Shown here: in pieces, positions 16,329 through 26,588 of the stretch
Position numbering within the stretch: position 1 is the stretch's first letter
Layout: each line of letters opens with the position of its first letter
From: Nevskiales bacterium
GTDB lineage: Bacteria > Pseudomonadota > Gammaproteobacteria > Steroidobacterales > GCA-2729495
Direction: 5' to 3'
Assembly (NCBI GenBank): GCA_011526045.1
Contig: WYBE01000060.1
Span: forward strand, 1-63,712
Length of the DNA stretch: 63,712 nt
Made by a program: the position numbers and the translations under genes
Notes under the pieces: model-generated
Database searches by the model: none
The model's input: only the letters and a program-made list of their open reading frames with translations
Told to the model about the DNA's origin: nothing

Positions 16329-17288
16329 TCAGTTCGCGATGAACGACGACTGCATGTGGTGATGCCCCGCCGCGCAGTACTCCAGGCAGATCACCTGGTA
16401 TTGCGCCGGCCCGTCGAGCTTCACCAGCAGGCGATTGACATAGCCGGGCATAGCCTGCGTCTGGGCAAGCAACTGCCGCCCCGGGCCGTAGACGCCAAAG
16501 CCGTGGTTCACGTCGAGGCTGGTGACGCGGAACTCGACCAGCGTGCCGGCCGGCACCTCCAGGCGCTGGATCTTCGGCACGCTGCCGAGGTCGGCGATGC
16601 TCAGGATCGGTTCGTCGGAGAACACGAAATCGAACTGCCGGGCCGCCACGTAGACGACGCGGTCGCCACGCGTCCCGACACCGGCGTACGGAGTCCGCGG
16701 CAGTGTCGCCACCAGCAGCGCCACCAGCACCACCGCGGCGATCACGAAGAACAGCCTGCGCAGGCCGTAGGCGCGGTGCACGTCGACCGTGGCCGGCGCG
16801 CGTGTACTGAGCGCCACCCCGGCGAAGACCACCGCGATGAGGACGGTCAGCGCCAGAAAGGCCGCAAGAATCGTCGACTGCGGCGCCACGAGTGCCGGCC
16901 GCGACAGGTCGAGGGGTGCGGCGGGCGCGGTGGCTGCCGGCTCCACCACGACACTGGCGATATACGCCAGCAGGGCGCGGGCCTCGCCCTCGGCGAGCCC
17001 CAGGTTGGGCATGATGATGCGGTTGTAGCGCTCGACCAGCTGCGTCGCGACCGGGTCGCCCGCTGCGATCATCTTGTCGGGCGCCATGACGAAACGCAGC
17101 AGCCATTCTTCGCTGCGCCGTTGCGTCACGCCGTGCAGATCCGGCCCGACGCGGTCCCCGCCGCCGATGGTGTGGCAGGCGGCGCACTTCTGCTCGAAAG
17201 CGGCATGACCGTCGCTCAGCGTATCGGCCTGTGCCACTCCCGCCAGCGCGAAGCTGGCCAGCAGCGCGGCCAGCGGCATGTTGTGCAT
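16329..17288 (-). CDS. norS: Cytochrome c / CuA subunit II fusion (NorS-like)
   Basis: Electron-entry subunit of 319 residues. After the signal peptide comes a class I cytochrome c domain (CAACH, Cys35/Cys38/His39; likely Met ligand in IIMPNLGL near 93). Two membrane helices follow (about 139-161 and 178-197), then a cupredoxin domain with a complete CuA site: His262 (DVNHGF), Cys301, Glu303, Cys305, His309 and Met312 in CLEYCAAGHHHM. Having cytochrome c before the membrane hairpin is the reverse of the usual caa3 layout. It precedes norY by 20 bases. The start ATG 17288 follows GGAG; ATG 17279 is also possible. Confidence 0.87.
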   Translation of the reverse strand: MHNMPLAALLASFALAGVAQADTLSDGHAAFEQKCAACHTIGGGDRVGPDLHGVTQRRSEEWLLRFVMAPDKMIAAGDPVATQLVERYNRIIMPNLGLAEGEARALLAYIASVVVEPAATAPAAPLDLSRPALVAPQSTILAAFLALTVLIAVVFAGVALSTRAPATVDVHRAYGLRRLFFVIAAVVLVALLVATLPRTPYAGVGTRGDRVVYVAARQFDFVFSDEPILSIADLGSVPKIQRLEVPAGTLVEFRVTSLDVNHGFGVYGPGRQLLAQTQAMPGYVNRLLVKLDGPAQYQVICLEYCAAGHHHMQSSFIAN

Positions 17289-17355
17289 CGACAGGCTCCA
17301 GCGGAAAAGGAATGCCGCCCTGTGTACGGTCTCGGTCTTACACGGCACTTACAAA

Positions 17356-17377
17356 TGGTTCGTCGCTGATCTGCTGG
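17356..17377 (+). repeat. Dispersed intergenic repeat, copy 1
   Basis: A 22-base motif (core TTCGTCGCTGATCTGCTGG) upstream of norS. Close copies occur at 47875-47896 and 51209-51230. Each is preceded by an A/T-rich hexamer and lies next to a gene end or promoter. It may be the remnant end of a small mobile element. Confidence 0.5.
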
Positions 17378-17571
17378 AATGCCGTGAATCGTCGGTGGAC
17401 GATGCGCTGGCCGCGCCCCCGGCGCCTGCCGCTGCGGCGACTCGTGCTTCGGCCACTGTCCTGACCGGGCGATGGCAACGCAGGTGGAACCCGACCACCG
17501 GCCGCTCAACCGGCTTGCCTGCACGGGTCGCCGTCCACGGAGCCCGCCGGGCCGGTAGACTGGCGCCCGCC

Positions 17572-18882
17572 ATGCCCTGGATCGCCGGCTATGTCCTGAT
17601 CGTGCTGCTGCCGCTCGCGGTTGCTTTTTTTGCGGACCCGTTTCCCGCCCCACGGCCGCTCCCCATCGAGGCGAGCGTGGCGCTCGGCCTGATCGCCACC
17701 GTGCTCGGGCTCATCCAGTTCGCGCTGGTCTCGCGCCTGCGCCCTGGCCGCAGCGTCCTGCCCACCGATACGTTGATGCAGTTCCACCGGCAGATGGGCA
17801 TCACCGCACTCGCCCTTGCCACCGCACATCCCCTCCTGTTCACGGGATACGGCATGCCGGCTTCGGCCTGGAGTCCGTTCGCCGGCAGCGCCCTCACCCG
17901 CAGCGGCGCCATTGCCCTGTGGGCACTCGCCCTCATTGTCCTCAGTTCGGTGGGGCGAAGGCGCCTGCGCCTGCGCTACGAGACCTGGCAGGCGGTGCAT
18001 CTGGGAGCGGCGCTGGTGATCGTCGGCGGCTCATTCGCGCATGCGCAACTGGCCGGCGGGTACGCCGCGACGCCGCCGCTGCGCCTGCTCCTCCTCGCCG
18101 GCCTTGCGCTCTTCGTGGTACTGGCGCTGCGCTACCGCCTCGTCCGCCCGTTACAGATGTACCGCCGCCCCTGGGAAGTCGTTGCGAACGACGAGGCGGG
18201 CGGCGGCACACGGCTGCTGCGGGTTCGCCCGGTCGGCCATGCGGGCCTGACGTTTCTCCCGGGCCAGTTTGCCTGGCTCATCACCGGACGCTCGCCCCTG
18301 TGGTCGCAGCAGCACCCGGTGTCGATCGCCTGCTCAGCGGCGCCGCAACCCGCAGGGGCGCTGGAGTTCGCCGTCAAGGCGCTCGGTGACTGGTCTGGTG
18401 ACACGGTCCCGGGACTCGCACCCGGCCACCGCCTCTGGATCGACGGCCCATTCGGCGCTTTTACCCTGCAGGACGAGACCGACACCGCTCCGACTCTCGT
18501 CCTCATCGCTGGCGGCATCGGTATCGCGCCGATGCGTTCGCTGCTCCTGACCCTGGCTGACCGGGGCGACCGGCGCCCCGTACACCTTATATATGCGGCA
18601 CGCGACCCCGGCCGGGTCATTTGCGGTGCGGACCTCGATGCCCTGCGCGCCCGGCTCGACCTGAGGCTGGTATTCGTGTTCGAGCATCCGGCGGGCGACT
18701 GGCCGGGCGAGCGCGGCCGCATCGACGAACGGATACTGCGCCGGCACCTGCCCGGCGGGTTCCAGCGATATCGCTACTTCGTGTGCGGCCCGCCGGCGAT
18801 GATCGAAGCCATGGAAAAAACCCTGCTCGACATGGGCGTCCCGTCGGCCTCGATCAATACCGAGCGCTTCGATCTGGTGTGA
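17572..18882 (+). CDS. Ferric reductase-like transmembrane flavoprotein
   Basis: A 436-residue electron-transfer protein. The N-terminal half has about six helices with a bis-heme His pattern (FHRQMGITALALATAHPLLF and WQAVHLGAALVIVGGSFAHAQ). The C-terminal half is an FNR-type FAD/NAD(P) module: FAD-binding QHPVSIAC, Gly-rich IAGGIGIAPMRSLL, and FVCGPPAMIEAMEKTLLDMGV near the end. It lacks a C-terminal 2Fe-2S domain. It would move electrons from cytosolic NAD(P)H through membrane heme to a periplasmic acceptor. It is divergent from norS (283 bases apart), so a role in supplying or sensing the NO/copper system is possible but unproven. Confidence 0.85.
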   Translation: MPWIAGYVLIVLLPLAVAFFADPFPAPRPLPIEASVALGLIATVLGLIQFALVSRLRPGRSVLPTDTLMQFHRQMGITALALATAHPLLFTGYGMPASAWSPFAGSALTRSGAIALWALALIVLSSVGRRRLRLRYETWQAVHLGAALVIVGGSFAHAQLAGGYAATPPLRLLLLAGLALFVVLALRYRLVRPLQMYRRPWEVVANDEAGGGTRLLRVRPVGHAGLTFLPGQFAWLITGRSPLWSQQHPVSIACSAAPQPAGALEFAVKALGDWSGDTVPGLAPGHRLWIDGPFGAFTLQDETDTAPTLVLIAGGIGIAPMRSLLLTLADRGDRRPVHLIYAARDPGRVICGADLDALRARLDLRLVFVFEHPAGDWPGERGRIDERILRRHLPGGFQRYRYFVCGPPAMIEAMEKTLLDMGVPSASINTERFDLV

Positions 18883-18903
18883 GGGGCAACGGCGAGGCAC
18901 CCT

Positions 18904-18999
18904 ATGCGGCACGTGACGGTGACACGGATGGCCTGGTTGCTCGGCACGGTGTTCGTCGCCGCGGCTCTGCTGTTCGGCTGGGCGGTCGGCCTGCAGTGA
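18904..18999 (+). CDS. Predicted 31-residue single-helix membrane peptide
   Basis: A very short frame, ATG 18904 to TGA 18997-18999, begins 21 bases after the flavoprotein stop. It has a basic start (MRHVTVTR) and one hydrophobic helix (MAWLLGTVFVAAALLFGWAVG). Topology and position resemble small accessory subunits of respiratory complexes. Evidence is only composition and operon position; it may be chance. Confidence 0.4.
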   Translation: MRHVTVTRMAWLLGTVFVAAALLFGWAVGLQ

Positions 19000-19076
19000 T
19001 CGACAGGTGAATGGTGCCGGGTCAGGTGCTACGCACAATCCGAGATCGCTCGCTATGGCAGCGGAGCCAGATCGCC

Positions 19077-20000
19077 ATGCGGCGCTGCGGCCCGCTCGCG
19101 GTGGTTGCGTTGCTCGCGGCCTGCTCCACCCTGACCTACCCTCCGGGGACGGGCAGGAACGAGGCGCGACTGGACGTGCCGGCCGGCGTGTTCGTCAGCG
19201 AGGACGGCACGCAACTGCCCTTGCGGTTCTTCCCGGCCACCGGTGCCGACGTACGCGCCGTCGTCCTCGCACTGCACGGTTTCAACGACTACAGCGGGAC
19301 ATTCGCACGCGCGGGTGCCTATTTCGCTGCCCGGGGCGTTGCCGTCTACGCCTACGACCAGCGCGGCTTCGGCGCCGGCGCGTGGCCGGGCGTGTGGCCT
19401 GGCGCGAGCATGCTGGCTGCCGACGCCAGTGCCGCAACACGCCTGCTTCGCCAGCGCTATCCCGGCACGCCTGTGTATGTCCTCGGCGCGTCGATGGGTG
19501 GGGCCATAGCGCTGGTTGCGGCAGCCGGGCACCAACTCGACGCCGACGGGTTGATCCTGATCGCGCCCGCGGTGTGGGGCCGCAGCACGCAACCCTGGTA
19601 CCAGCGGCTGGCACTGTCGGTCGCATCGGGCCTTTGGCCCGGCGGCAAGATCCCGGCGCAGGCTCTGGGCCGGCAGGTGACGGACAACCCCGATGCCTTG
19701 CAGGCGCTCGAGTCCGATCCGCTCGTCATCAAGAAGGTGCGTTTCGACACGCTCGCGGGCCTGGTCGATCTGATGGATCAGGCGCTGGCGACGGCACCCT
19801 CGATCGAAATGCCGGTGCTCGTTCTTTACGGGGACCACGACCGGATCATTCCGCGCGAGCCGGTGGAGCTGTTCTGGCAGCGGCTGCCGCACACCGACAT
19901 GCAGCAACGCCACGACTATCCGGAAGGCTGGCACCTGCTGCTGCGTGACCTGCAGGCCGAGCAGGTCTACGCGGACATCCTGGAGTGGCTGCCCCGGTAA
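19077..20000 (+). CDS. Alpha/beta hydrolase lipoprotein (monoacylglycerol lipase-like)
   Basis: Hydrolase of 307 residues with a lipoprotein signal (VALLAACST). Features in order: oxyanion region LALHGFNDYSG, YDQRGFGAG, nucleophile elbow GASMGG, acid VLYGDHDRIIP, and base in YPEGWHLLL, the pattern of serine-aminopeptidase S33 / monoacylglycerol lipase proteins. It is probably anchored in the outer membrane and acts on lipid esters in the envelope. ATG 19077 opens the lipoprotein signal; ATG 19011 would bury it behind 22 residues. The same-strand TumE remnant begins about 25 bases after the stop. Confidence 0.87.
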   Translation: MRRCGPLAVVALLAACSTLTYPPGTGRNEARLDVPAGVFVSEDGTQLPLRFFPATGADVRAVVLALHGFNDYSGTFARAGAYFAARGVAVYAYDQRGFGAGAWPGVWPGASMLAADASAATRLLRQRYPGTPVYVLGASMGGAIALVAAAGHQLDADGLILIAPAVWGRSTQPWYQRLALSVASGLWPGGKIPAQALGRQVTDNPDALQALESDPLVIKKVRFDTLAGLVDLMDQALATAPSIEMPVLVLYGDHDRIIPREPVELFWQRLPHTDMQQRHDYPEGWHLLLRDLQAEQVYADILEWLPR

Positions 20001-20025
20001 GGCGCCACGTCTTGCGGCTATTCCC

Positions 20026-20223
20026 CTACGGCGACACCGGCTTAAGTACCGCCTGTTCTATGGCATGCCGAGCCGGCGGCTGGTCGGTTACGACAATGAA
20101 GCCGGCAAGGGCGATCACCGCCATGTCGGCGATGTGGAGACGGCATACCGATTCACGACACCGGAGCAACTGGTGGCGGATTTCCTGGCCGATGTGCGCC
20201 GGGCGCGAGGTAAACGACGATGA
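20026..20223 (+). pseudogene. TumE-family toxin remnant (5' truncated)
   Basis: The reading frame ending at 20223 contains the C-terminal two-thirds of a TumE/DUF6516 toxin: HRLKYRLFYG, RLVGYDNEAGKGDHRHVGD, YRFTTPEQLVADFLADV. The usual N-terminal stretch before HR.KYRL is missing and no start codon fits; upstream bases belong to the lipase 3' end. The stop overlaps the antitoxin start by four bases (ATGA), preserving the native toxin-antitoxin junction. Confidence 0.75.
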
Positions 20224-20438
20224 GTGCAAGAAAGAAAGTCAAGGTTCATGTCGGCACGATCGATGACATGGGGCGGCGCTTTGTCAGCGCCTGGCACCGG
20301 GCCGAGAGCGGGGAGCGTGTCCGGGAGACCCACCTGACATTTCCCGATCTGCCGGCGCTGCTCAATGCACTGACCCCGAAACGGCTGGAACTGCTGCGCG
20401 CCCCTTACGATTCGATCGCCGCCGAAATGCGCTTGTAG
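20220..20438 (+). pseudogene. TumA-like antitoxin, truncated
   Basis: The 72-residue product has the N-terminal part of the antitoxin partner of TumE: VHVGTIDDMGRRFVSAWHRAESGERV, then HLTFPDLPALLNALTPKRLELLR. In full-length members the following helix-turn-helix starts right after LELLR; here the frame switches to unrelated residues and stops. A relict of a TumE/TumA pair is the best reading. It could still be expressed as a short peptide. Confidence 0.65.
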
Positions 20439-20592
20439 CCGTCCAGCGTTTCGCCGCCGGCGCATGCGACCGCCCAGCGCCTTCCGAATCGCTTTGCCCC
20501 GGCGGCGCTTGGACGCTCGGTACCGTTCCAAAACTCCCGCTGAGATCTACGCCGCCACGCGCTCGTAATAGTTCAGCGATGGAACGCACAAA

Positions 20593-23541
20593 TTATTCGC
20601 CTACGGCGACGCCAAGCTCGGCGGGAATCCACTCGCCGTCGCGCGCCTCGACGTCCTTGCGCGGCCCGGTGCGGACGCGCTCCGGGGCAACGCGACCTTC
20701 CGCCGTAAGTTCGGCAGCAATCGCCGCGGCCCGGTCCGTGCCGAGGGTCGCCAGATCAGCGTCGCTCACGACCTGCGCCGCGGCGATACGCCCACGCAGC
20801 TCGTCCAGATACGCGAGTTCGTCGAGGCGCGGCTTTCCGGCGGGATCGTCCGGCGGCGGCACGACAAAGCGCGTCTCGATCCCGCCGAGCGGCTCCGCCG
20901 GAAAGCTCTCGACAAATAGCGTTTCCACCACCGCACGCGTGCGCTTCTCGAGGCCGCGGCCGGTCGCCGGTTTCCCGGCGGAGGCAATCCCCGCTTCCAC
21001 CGCGGCCACCATCTTCGCCGTCTGCAACGCGGCGGCATCCGCCTTCGGGTCGGCGACTGCGGGAATCTCGATGCCGAGTTCGGGCCGCCTGCCGAGCGCT
21101 TCGGCAACGTGCACGAGTTTCTCGCGCTCCGGTGGCAGCAGGTCAGACCGCCCCGGCGAAAACTCGATGCGACCGAGCTCGTCGGATTCGTCACCGATGA
21201 GGCCACCGAGGAGCCGGAACGGCGAGGTGACGAGCTTCGTGACCAGGTTGACGAATGCCTTCCACAGCACCGATCCCACACCGAACTCGGGATCGTCCAG
21301 GCTGCCGCTGACCGGCATGTCGATGTCGATGCGGCCGTTGGCGTCCTTCAACAGCGCCACCGCGAGGCCGAGGGGCAGATCCGCGGCATCGGGACTCGGC
21401 ACCTTCTCGCCAAGTTCCAGCTCGTCGATGACGATGCGGTTGGAGCCGACCATGTGCCGGTCCTTGAGCTGGTAACGCAGGTCGAGGTTGATCTTGCCGC
21501 GTGCGATCCGCCGCCCGGCAAATTTCACCGTGTACGGCGAGAGGGCCGGCATCTCGATGTTGCGGAAGAGCACGGTGACGTCGGCCCGCTCCGTCGGCGC
21601 GTTCACCCGCACCTGGCCGTTGACCCGCGCCAGACCGAACTCGTCCACCCGGCCCTCCAGGCCGATGCGCGAGGGGGCCGTGCTGCGCGTGTCGATGGTG
21701 GTGAATTCGCCCTGCAGGTCGAGGATGCGCGCTGCGAACGGCAGCGGCAGGCTGAGATCCGCGAAGTCCACGTCGCCGCCGCTCACGAGCACCTTGTCGA
21801 TCCGCACCTCGAACGGCGCCGTCGCCGGTTCCGGCGGCGTCGCGGCCGGCCCCTCGATCAGCAGCGCACCGAAATTGGTCTCCTGGTTCCGGTCGATGAA
21901 TACCCGCGCGAAGGGCTTCACCAGCCGAACGCGCACGATGCGGGCGCGGTTCGCGTCCAGCCGGAACTGCAGGTCGTCGAGCCCGAGCTCCTGCCAGGCC
22001 AGGAGCTTTTCGTTCTTGACCCGATCCTCGAGCTCGAGACCGGTGATGCGCAGGTCGCCGTCGAAGGCGAGCGTCTCCTTCGCATCAGAACTCAGGCGGC
22101 CATCGAGCGCCAGCGCGCCATCGCGGATGCCGATGCGTGCGAGTTCATCGAACCAGGGCTGGAACTGAGCAAGCTTCACGCCCTCGACGCCGAAGTCGGC
22201 CTCGACGATCACCTCGGGCAGGGCGACGACACTGCCCTTGGCCGACAGCCGGCCACCGCCACCGAGTTCGACGGCCAGTTCGAGCGGCATGCGTGCTCCA
22301 GGCTCGTTGCCGACGTCGCGCAAACGCAGATCGAGATCGGCGACCGAAATCACCGCCGGTGTCGCCGGGGCGAGGTCGGTCAGCTCGGCGGCAAAGTCCT
22401 CCAGCGTCACCTCGCCGGCGCGCAGATTCCATGCCGGCGCGTCCGACGGCGCTTTCGTCGCGGGCGGCTGGGCGTCGTCGCCGGCCGCCGGCCGCGGCGC
22501 GAGCAGCCCGACGAGGTCGATGGTGCCGTCACGCTCGCGGCGGGCCTTTACGGCCAGGCCCCGGAGGGTCGCCGCTTGCACGCTCGCCTGCAGCGCGGGC
22601 CAACGGACCTCCCCCCCGACGATCGAGAACTCCGCGAAGCGCAGAAAGTCAGGTGCCGTTGCCGCGCTGAGCGCCACGTCGGTCACCCGGGCGCCGATCT
22701 GGCTCACCGCCACGTCGATGGCGCCGCCCGCCTCGCTCGCCACCGCGAACCGGCCCTCGACCGAGGTTTGTCCGCCGGTGATATCAAACGCGAGTTGTTC
22801 CCGTACGTAACGGTGCACGGTGCCGAGGAAAGGTCCGTCCAGACGGAAACTGCCGCCCACCCGGAGCGGTGCCAGCGACAGCTCGCCCTGCACGGCGATC
22901 TTCGTGCCCGACTCGAGCGTGATAGCGATGTCGTGCCTGCCGGTGGCATCGGGCAAGGTGCTCAGTTCGTCGAGCGCCACCGCAAACGGACCGACCCGCG
23001 TCCGGAACGGCTCCAACGGCCCGCGGTCGGTGACGTCGAGCACACCCTCGCCGATCCGCAGCTCGCGAATGACGACCCGGGGCAACTCGTCTTCCGGCGT
23101 GGTCGTCCCGGGCTCAGGATCGGGCGGCAGGAGCTTCAGGAGGTTGACCTCACCCGAACGCTCGTGCACGAGATTGAGGTAGGGCGCGCGGACCCGCAGT
23201 TCGCTCAACACCAACGCGCGGCGCACGAGGCTCTCCAGCTCCACGTTGATGAATATTTCGTCGAAGCCGGCGAGGCGGCTGCCGTCGGTTTCCAGCACGT
23301 TCAACTGCTCCGCGCGGAGCGTCAGCGCGAACGGGTTGAGCTCCACCCGCCCGATGTTCGCGTCACGGCCGACCGCCTCGCGAACGACACCGGGCAACTC
23401 GCGCGCGATGAGCCAGGGCGCGAGCACGAAGCCCGCCAGCGCATAGCCGGCGAGGAGCACGGCCGCGACCATCGGCCAGCGGTAACGTCGCCAGGAACGC
23501 GCGCCGTTCGCTGGCCGGGTTTCGTGGTCCGTAGCGGTCAC
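20593..23541 (-). CDS. AsmA-like DUF748 envelope protein
   Basis: Large protein of 982 residues anchored by one N-terminal helix (about 23-43, WPMVAAVLLAGYALAGFVLAPWL). The rest is periplasmic and made of repeated beta-rich segments such as VELNPFALTLRAEQLNVLETDGSRLAGFDEIFINVELESLVRRALVL, typical of DUF748. Near the C-terminus is DLPLGLAVALLKDANGRIDIDMPVSGSLDDPEFGVGSVLWKAFVNLV, then an OmpA-like IEFSPGRSDLLPPEREKLVHVAEAL. AsmA/DUF748 proteins are thought to bridge inner and outer membranes and move phospholipids. Its start overlaps the stop of a 61-residue upstream frame. Confidence 0.92.
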   Translation of the reverse strand: MTATDHETRPANGARSWRRYRWPMVAAVLLAGYALAGFVLAPWLIARELPGVVREAVGRDANIGRVELNPFALTLRAEQLNVLETDGSRLAGFDEIFINVELESLVRRALVLSELRVRAPYLNLVHERSGEVNLLKLLPPDPEPGTTTPEDELPRVVIRELRIGEGVLDVTDRGPLEPFRTRVGPFAVALDELSTLPDATGRHDIAITLESGTKIAVQGELSLAPLRVGGSFRLDGPFLGTVHRYVREQLAFDITGGQTSVEGRFAVASEAGGAIDVAVSQIGARVTDVALSAATAPDFLRFAEFSIVGGEVRWPALQASVQAATLRGLAVKARRERDGTIDLVGLLAPRPAAGDDAQPPATKAPSDAPAWNLRAGEVTLEDFAAELTDLAPATPAVISVADLDLRLRDVGNEPGARMPLELAVELGGGGRLSAKGSVVALPEVIVEADFGVEGVKLAQFQPWFDELARIGIRDGALALDGRLSSDAKETLAFDGDLRITGLELEDRVKNEKLLAWQELGLDDLQFRLDANRARIVRVRLVKPFARVFIDRNQETNFGALLIEGPAATPPEPATAPFEVRIDKVLVSGGDVDFADLSLPLPFAARILDLQGEFTTIDTRSTAPSRIGLEGRVDEFGLARVNGQVRVNAPTERADVTVLFRNIEMPALSPYTVKFAGRRIARGKINLDLRYQLKDRHMVGSNRIVIDELELGEKVPSPDAADLPLGLAVALLKDANGRIDIDMPVSGSLDDPEFGVGSVLWKAFVNLVTKLVTSPFRLLGGLIGDESDELGRIEFSPGRSDLLPPEREKLVHVAEALGRRPELGIEIPAVADPKADAAALQTAKMVAAVEAGIASAGKPATGRGLEKRTRAVVETLFVESFPAEPLGGIETRFVVPPPDDPAGKPRLDELAYLDELRGRIAAAQVVSDADLATLGTDRAAAIAAELTAEGRVAPERVRTGPRKDVEARDGEWIPAELGVAVGE

Positions 23542-23723
23542 ACCCTCATATCCCGCGAACTCCCCATCGCCGCCACCAGCTCAGCGGTTCCCTGCCCCCA
23601 GCGAGCATACACTTGCAGCAGGCTGTGCAGCGGTACGTCTATATGGTGCACGCATTCAGGCGGCAGCAGATCCAGGACATTGCCGCTGAGGGTCGTGCAC
23701 CTGAACTCAGCTGGGGATTTCAT
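23538..23723 (-). CDS. Possible 61-residue protein coupled to the DUF748 gene
   Basis: A short frame with an AGGAAAGGA ribosome site about 9 bases before its ATG. Its stop overlaps the DUF748 start (ATGA). The product (MKSPAEFRCTTLSGNVLDLLPPE...) has no signal peptide and matches no family I know. Good translation signals and the overlap favour a real gene or a leader that couples translation; absence of homology leaves it uncertain. Confidence 0.45.
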   Translation of the reverse strand: MKSPAEFRCTTLSGNVLDLLPPECVHHIDVPLHSLLQVYARWGQGTAELVAAMGSSRDMRV

Positions 23724-23773
23724 GGGGGCATCCTTTCCTGCACCGCGGGGCGTTGGTGCACAGGAGCCCTGGG

Positions 23774-24748
23774 TCAGCGCTCGGGGAATACCCGCAGCCA
23801 GTCGTCCTTCATGCTGACGACGACCCAGCCGCGCTTCGGCGCTTCGTCGAGGCCTCGTGCCAGGCGGCCCACGCTCGATTCCCGATCATAGGCCCACTCG
23901 CGGCCAGCGTCGTCATGGTGCACGAGCAGGCCGAGGCGCGCACCCGGCCCTGTCGTCGTCCATTCCAGCATCTCGAAGTCGCCATCCGAGTTACCGAATG
24001 CCAATACCGGGCGGCGGCCGATGAACTTGTGGATGCCGACGGGCTTGCCCGCCTTGTCGTCGATGAAGTCGATTTCCGGCAACCGCGTGATGACGGGCTT
24101 GCCGCCGCGCTGCTCGTACTTCGTGCGGATGCTGGAACCGACCACCTGCTCGGGCGCAATACCGTAGACCGCCTCCGTCCACGGGCGCATGAATTCGACG
24201 CCGCCGCCGGAAACGATGAAGGTCTTGAAACCGCTTGCCCGCAGATACACCAGCAGTTCCAGCATCGGCTGATAGACCATCTCGGTGTAGGGCTGCTTCG
24301 TGACGGGATGTCGGGCGGTGGCCAGCCAGTCCCGCACGATCTGCTCGAATTCGGCAGTTGTCATGCCCGCGTGGGTTGCCATGACGATTTCGGCGATCGC
24401 GCGCTCACCACCGGCGAGCGCATGCCCGAGGTTGCCCTGGAGCAGGGAGGCAAACGGCTCCGTAGTCCGCCACTCGGGGTGCTGCGGAGCGAGCGCTTTG
24501 ACACGGTCGATCGCAAAGGCGAGCTGGAAGTACAGTGGCTGCTCCGCCCAGAGCGTGCCGTCGTTGTCGAACACCGCGATGCGCTCGGCGGGCGGCAGAT
24601 ACTGCGGATCGGCAGGCGTTGTGGTTGCCGTCACGAAGCTGACGATCGCCCGCTTGCTCGCCGTATCGTTCCAGGAAGGCAGGGCATCGGCGGCGACGGT
24701 GCGGGCCGCAACGAGCAGCGCCGCGAGCAAGAATGACATCGTCTTCAT
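23774..24748 (-). CDS. Exported HAD-superfamily phosphatase
   Basis: Protein of 324 residues with a signal peptide (cleavage near TVAAD) and a haloacid dehalogenase fold. Motif I is AVFDNDGTLW (nucleophile Asp61, Asp63), motif II FIVSGGG, and motif III/IV LAFGNSDGDFEML. HAD phosphatases in the periplasm usually act as acid or phosphonate-type phosphomonoesterases; the substrate is not evident. It lies 85 bases after the arylsulfatase stop on the same strand, with a terminator between, so it is probably transcribed separately. Confidence 0.88.
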   Translation of the reverse strand: MKTMSFLLAALLVAARTVAADALPSWNDTASKRAIVSFVTATTTPADPQYLPPAERIAVFDNDGTLWAEQPLYFQLAFAIDRVKALAPQHPEWRTTEPFASLLQGNLGHALAGGERAIAEIVMATHAGMTTAEFEQIVRDWLATARHPVTKQPYTEMVYQPMLELLVYLRASGFKTFIVSGGGVEFMRPWTEAVYGIAPEQVVGSSIRTKYEQRGGKPVITRLPEIDFIDDKAGKPVGIHKFIGRRPVLAFGNSDGDFEMLEWTTTGPGARLGLLVHHDDAGREWAYDRESSVGRLARGLDEAPKRGWVVVSMKDDWLRVFPER

Positions 24749-24788
24749 GGAGCGCCTTGTGTCGCCAGACGGCGGTGGTACTTAAAAC

Positions 24789-24816
24789 GGGGTGCCGCCG
24801 TCGCCAGCGGCACCCC
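24789..24816 (-). terminator. Terminator downstream of the arylsulfatase gene
   Basis: A perfect 10-bp stem (GGGGTGCCGC at 24789-24798 with its complement at 24807-24816) and an 8-base loop. On the minus strand it is followed by GTTTTAAG. It lies 17 bases beyond the sulfatase stop. Confidence 0.75.
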
Positions 24817-24832
24817 GAAACGCCGTACGGGT

Positions 24833-26413
<1,581 letters not shown>

Positions 26414-26562
26414 GATGCCCCCCTGGATTTCCGGATCTGTATTGCGGGTGCCAACGTGGCCCCGGTTGACTCGTCGGCGCACGAGTCCCGGTCGAAGGAA
26501 CCGCCATGCGCCACCCCGATGACAAGAATTTCACAGCGCGATTGATGCGTCTAATGCATTTT

Positions 26563-26581
26563 TATTATCCAAACGATAATA
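26563..26581. promoter_or_regulatory. Candidate LysR operator (palindrome)
   Basis: TATTATC, five bases, GATAATA: a perfect 7-bp inverted repeat in an A/T-rich island ending 7 bases before the lysR start. It contains the T-N11-A layout of LysR-type regulators and lies in the shared region with the divergent sulfatase gene, fitting autoregulation. Confidence 0.5.
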
Positions 26582-26588
26582 TTTCGTA

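Noticed and set aside
14887..17187. 766-residue frame fusing an upstream part to NorY
   Set aside because: The N-terminal 290 residues are an off-frame reading of norS; a strong ribosome site marks the true start at 16308.
21109..23817. 902-residue plus-strand frame opposite the DUF748 gene
   Set aside because: Composition typical of an antisense shadow; no domain seen.
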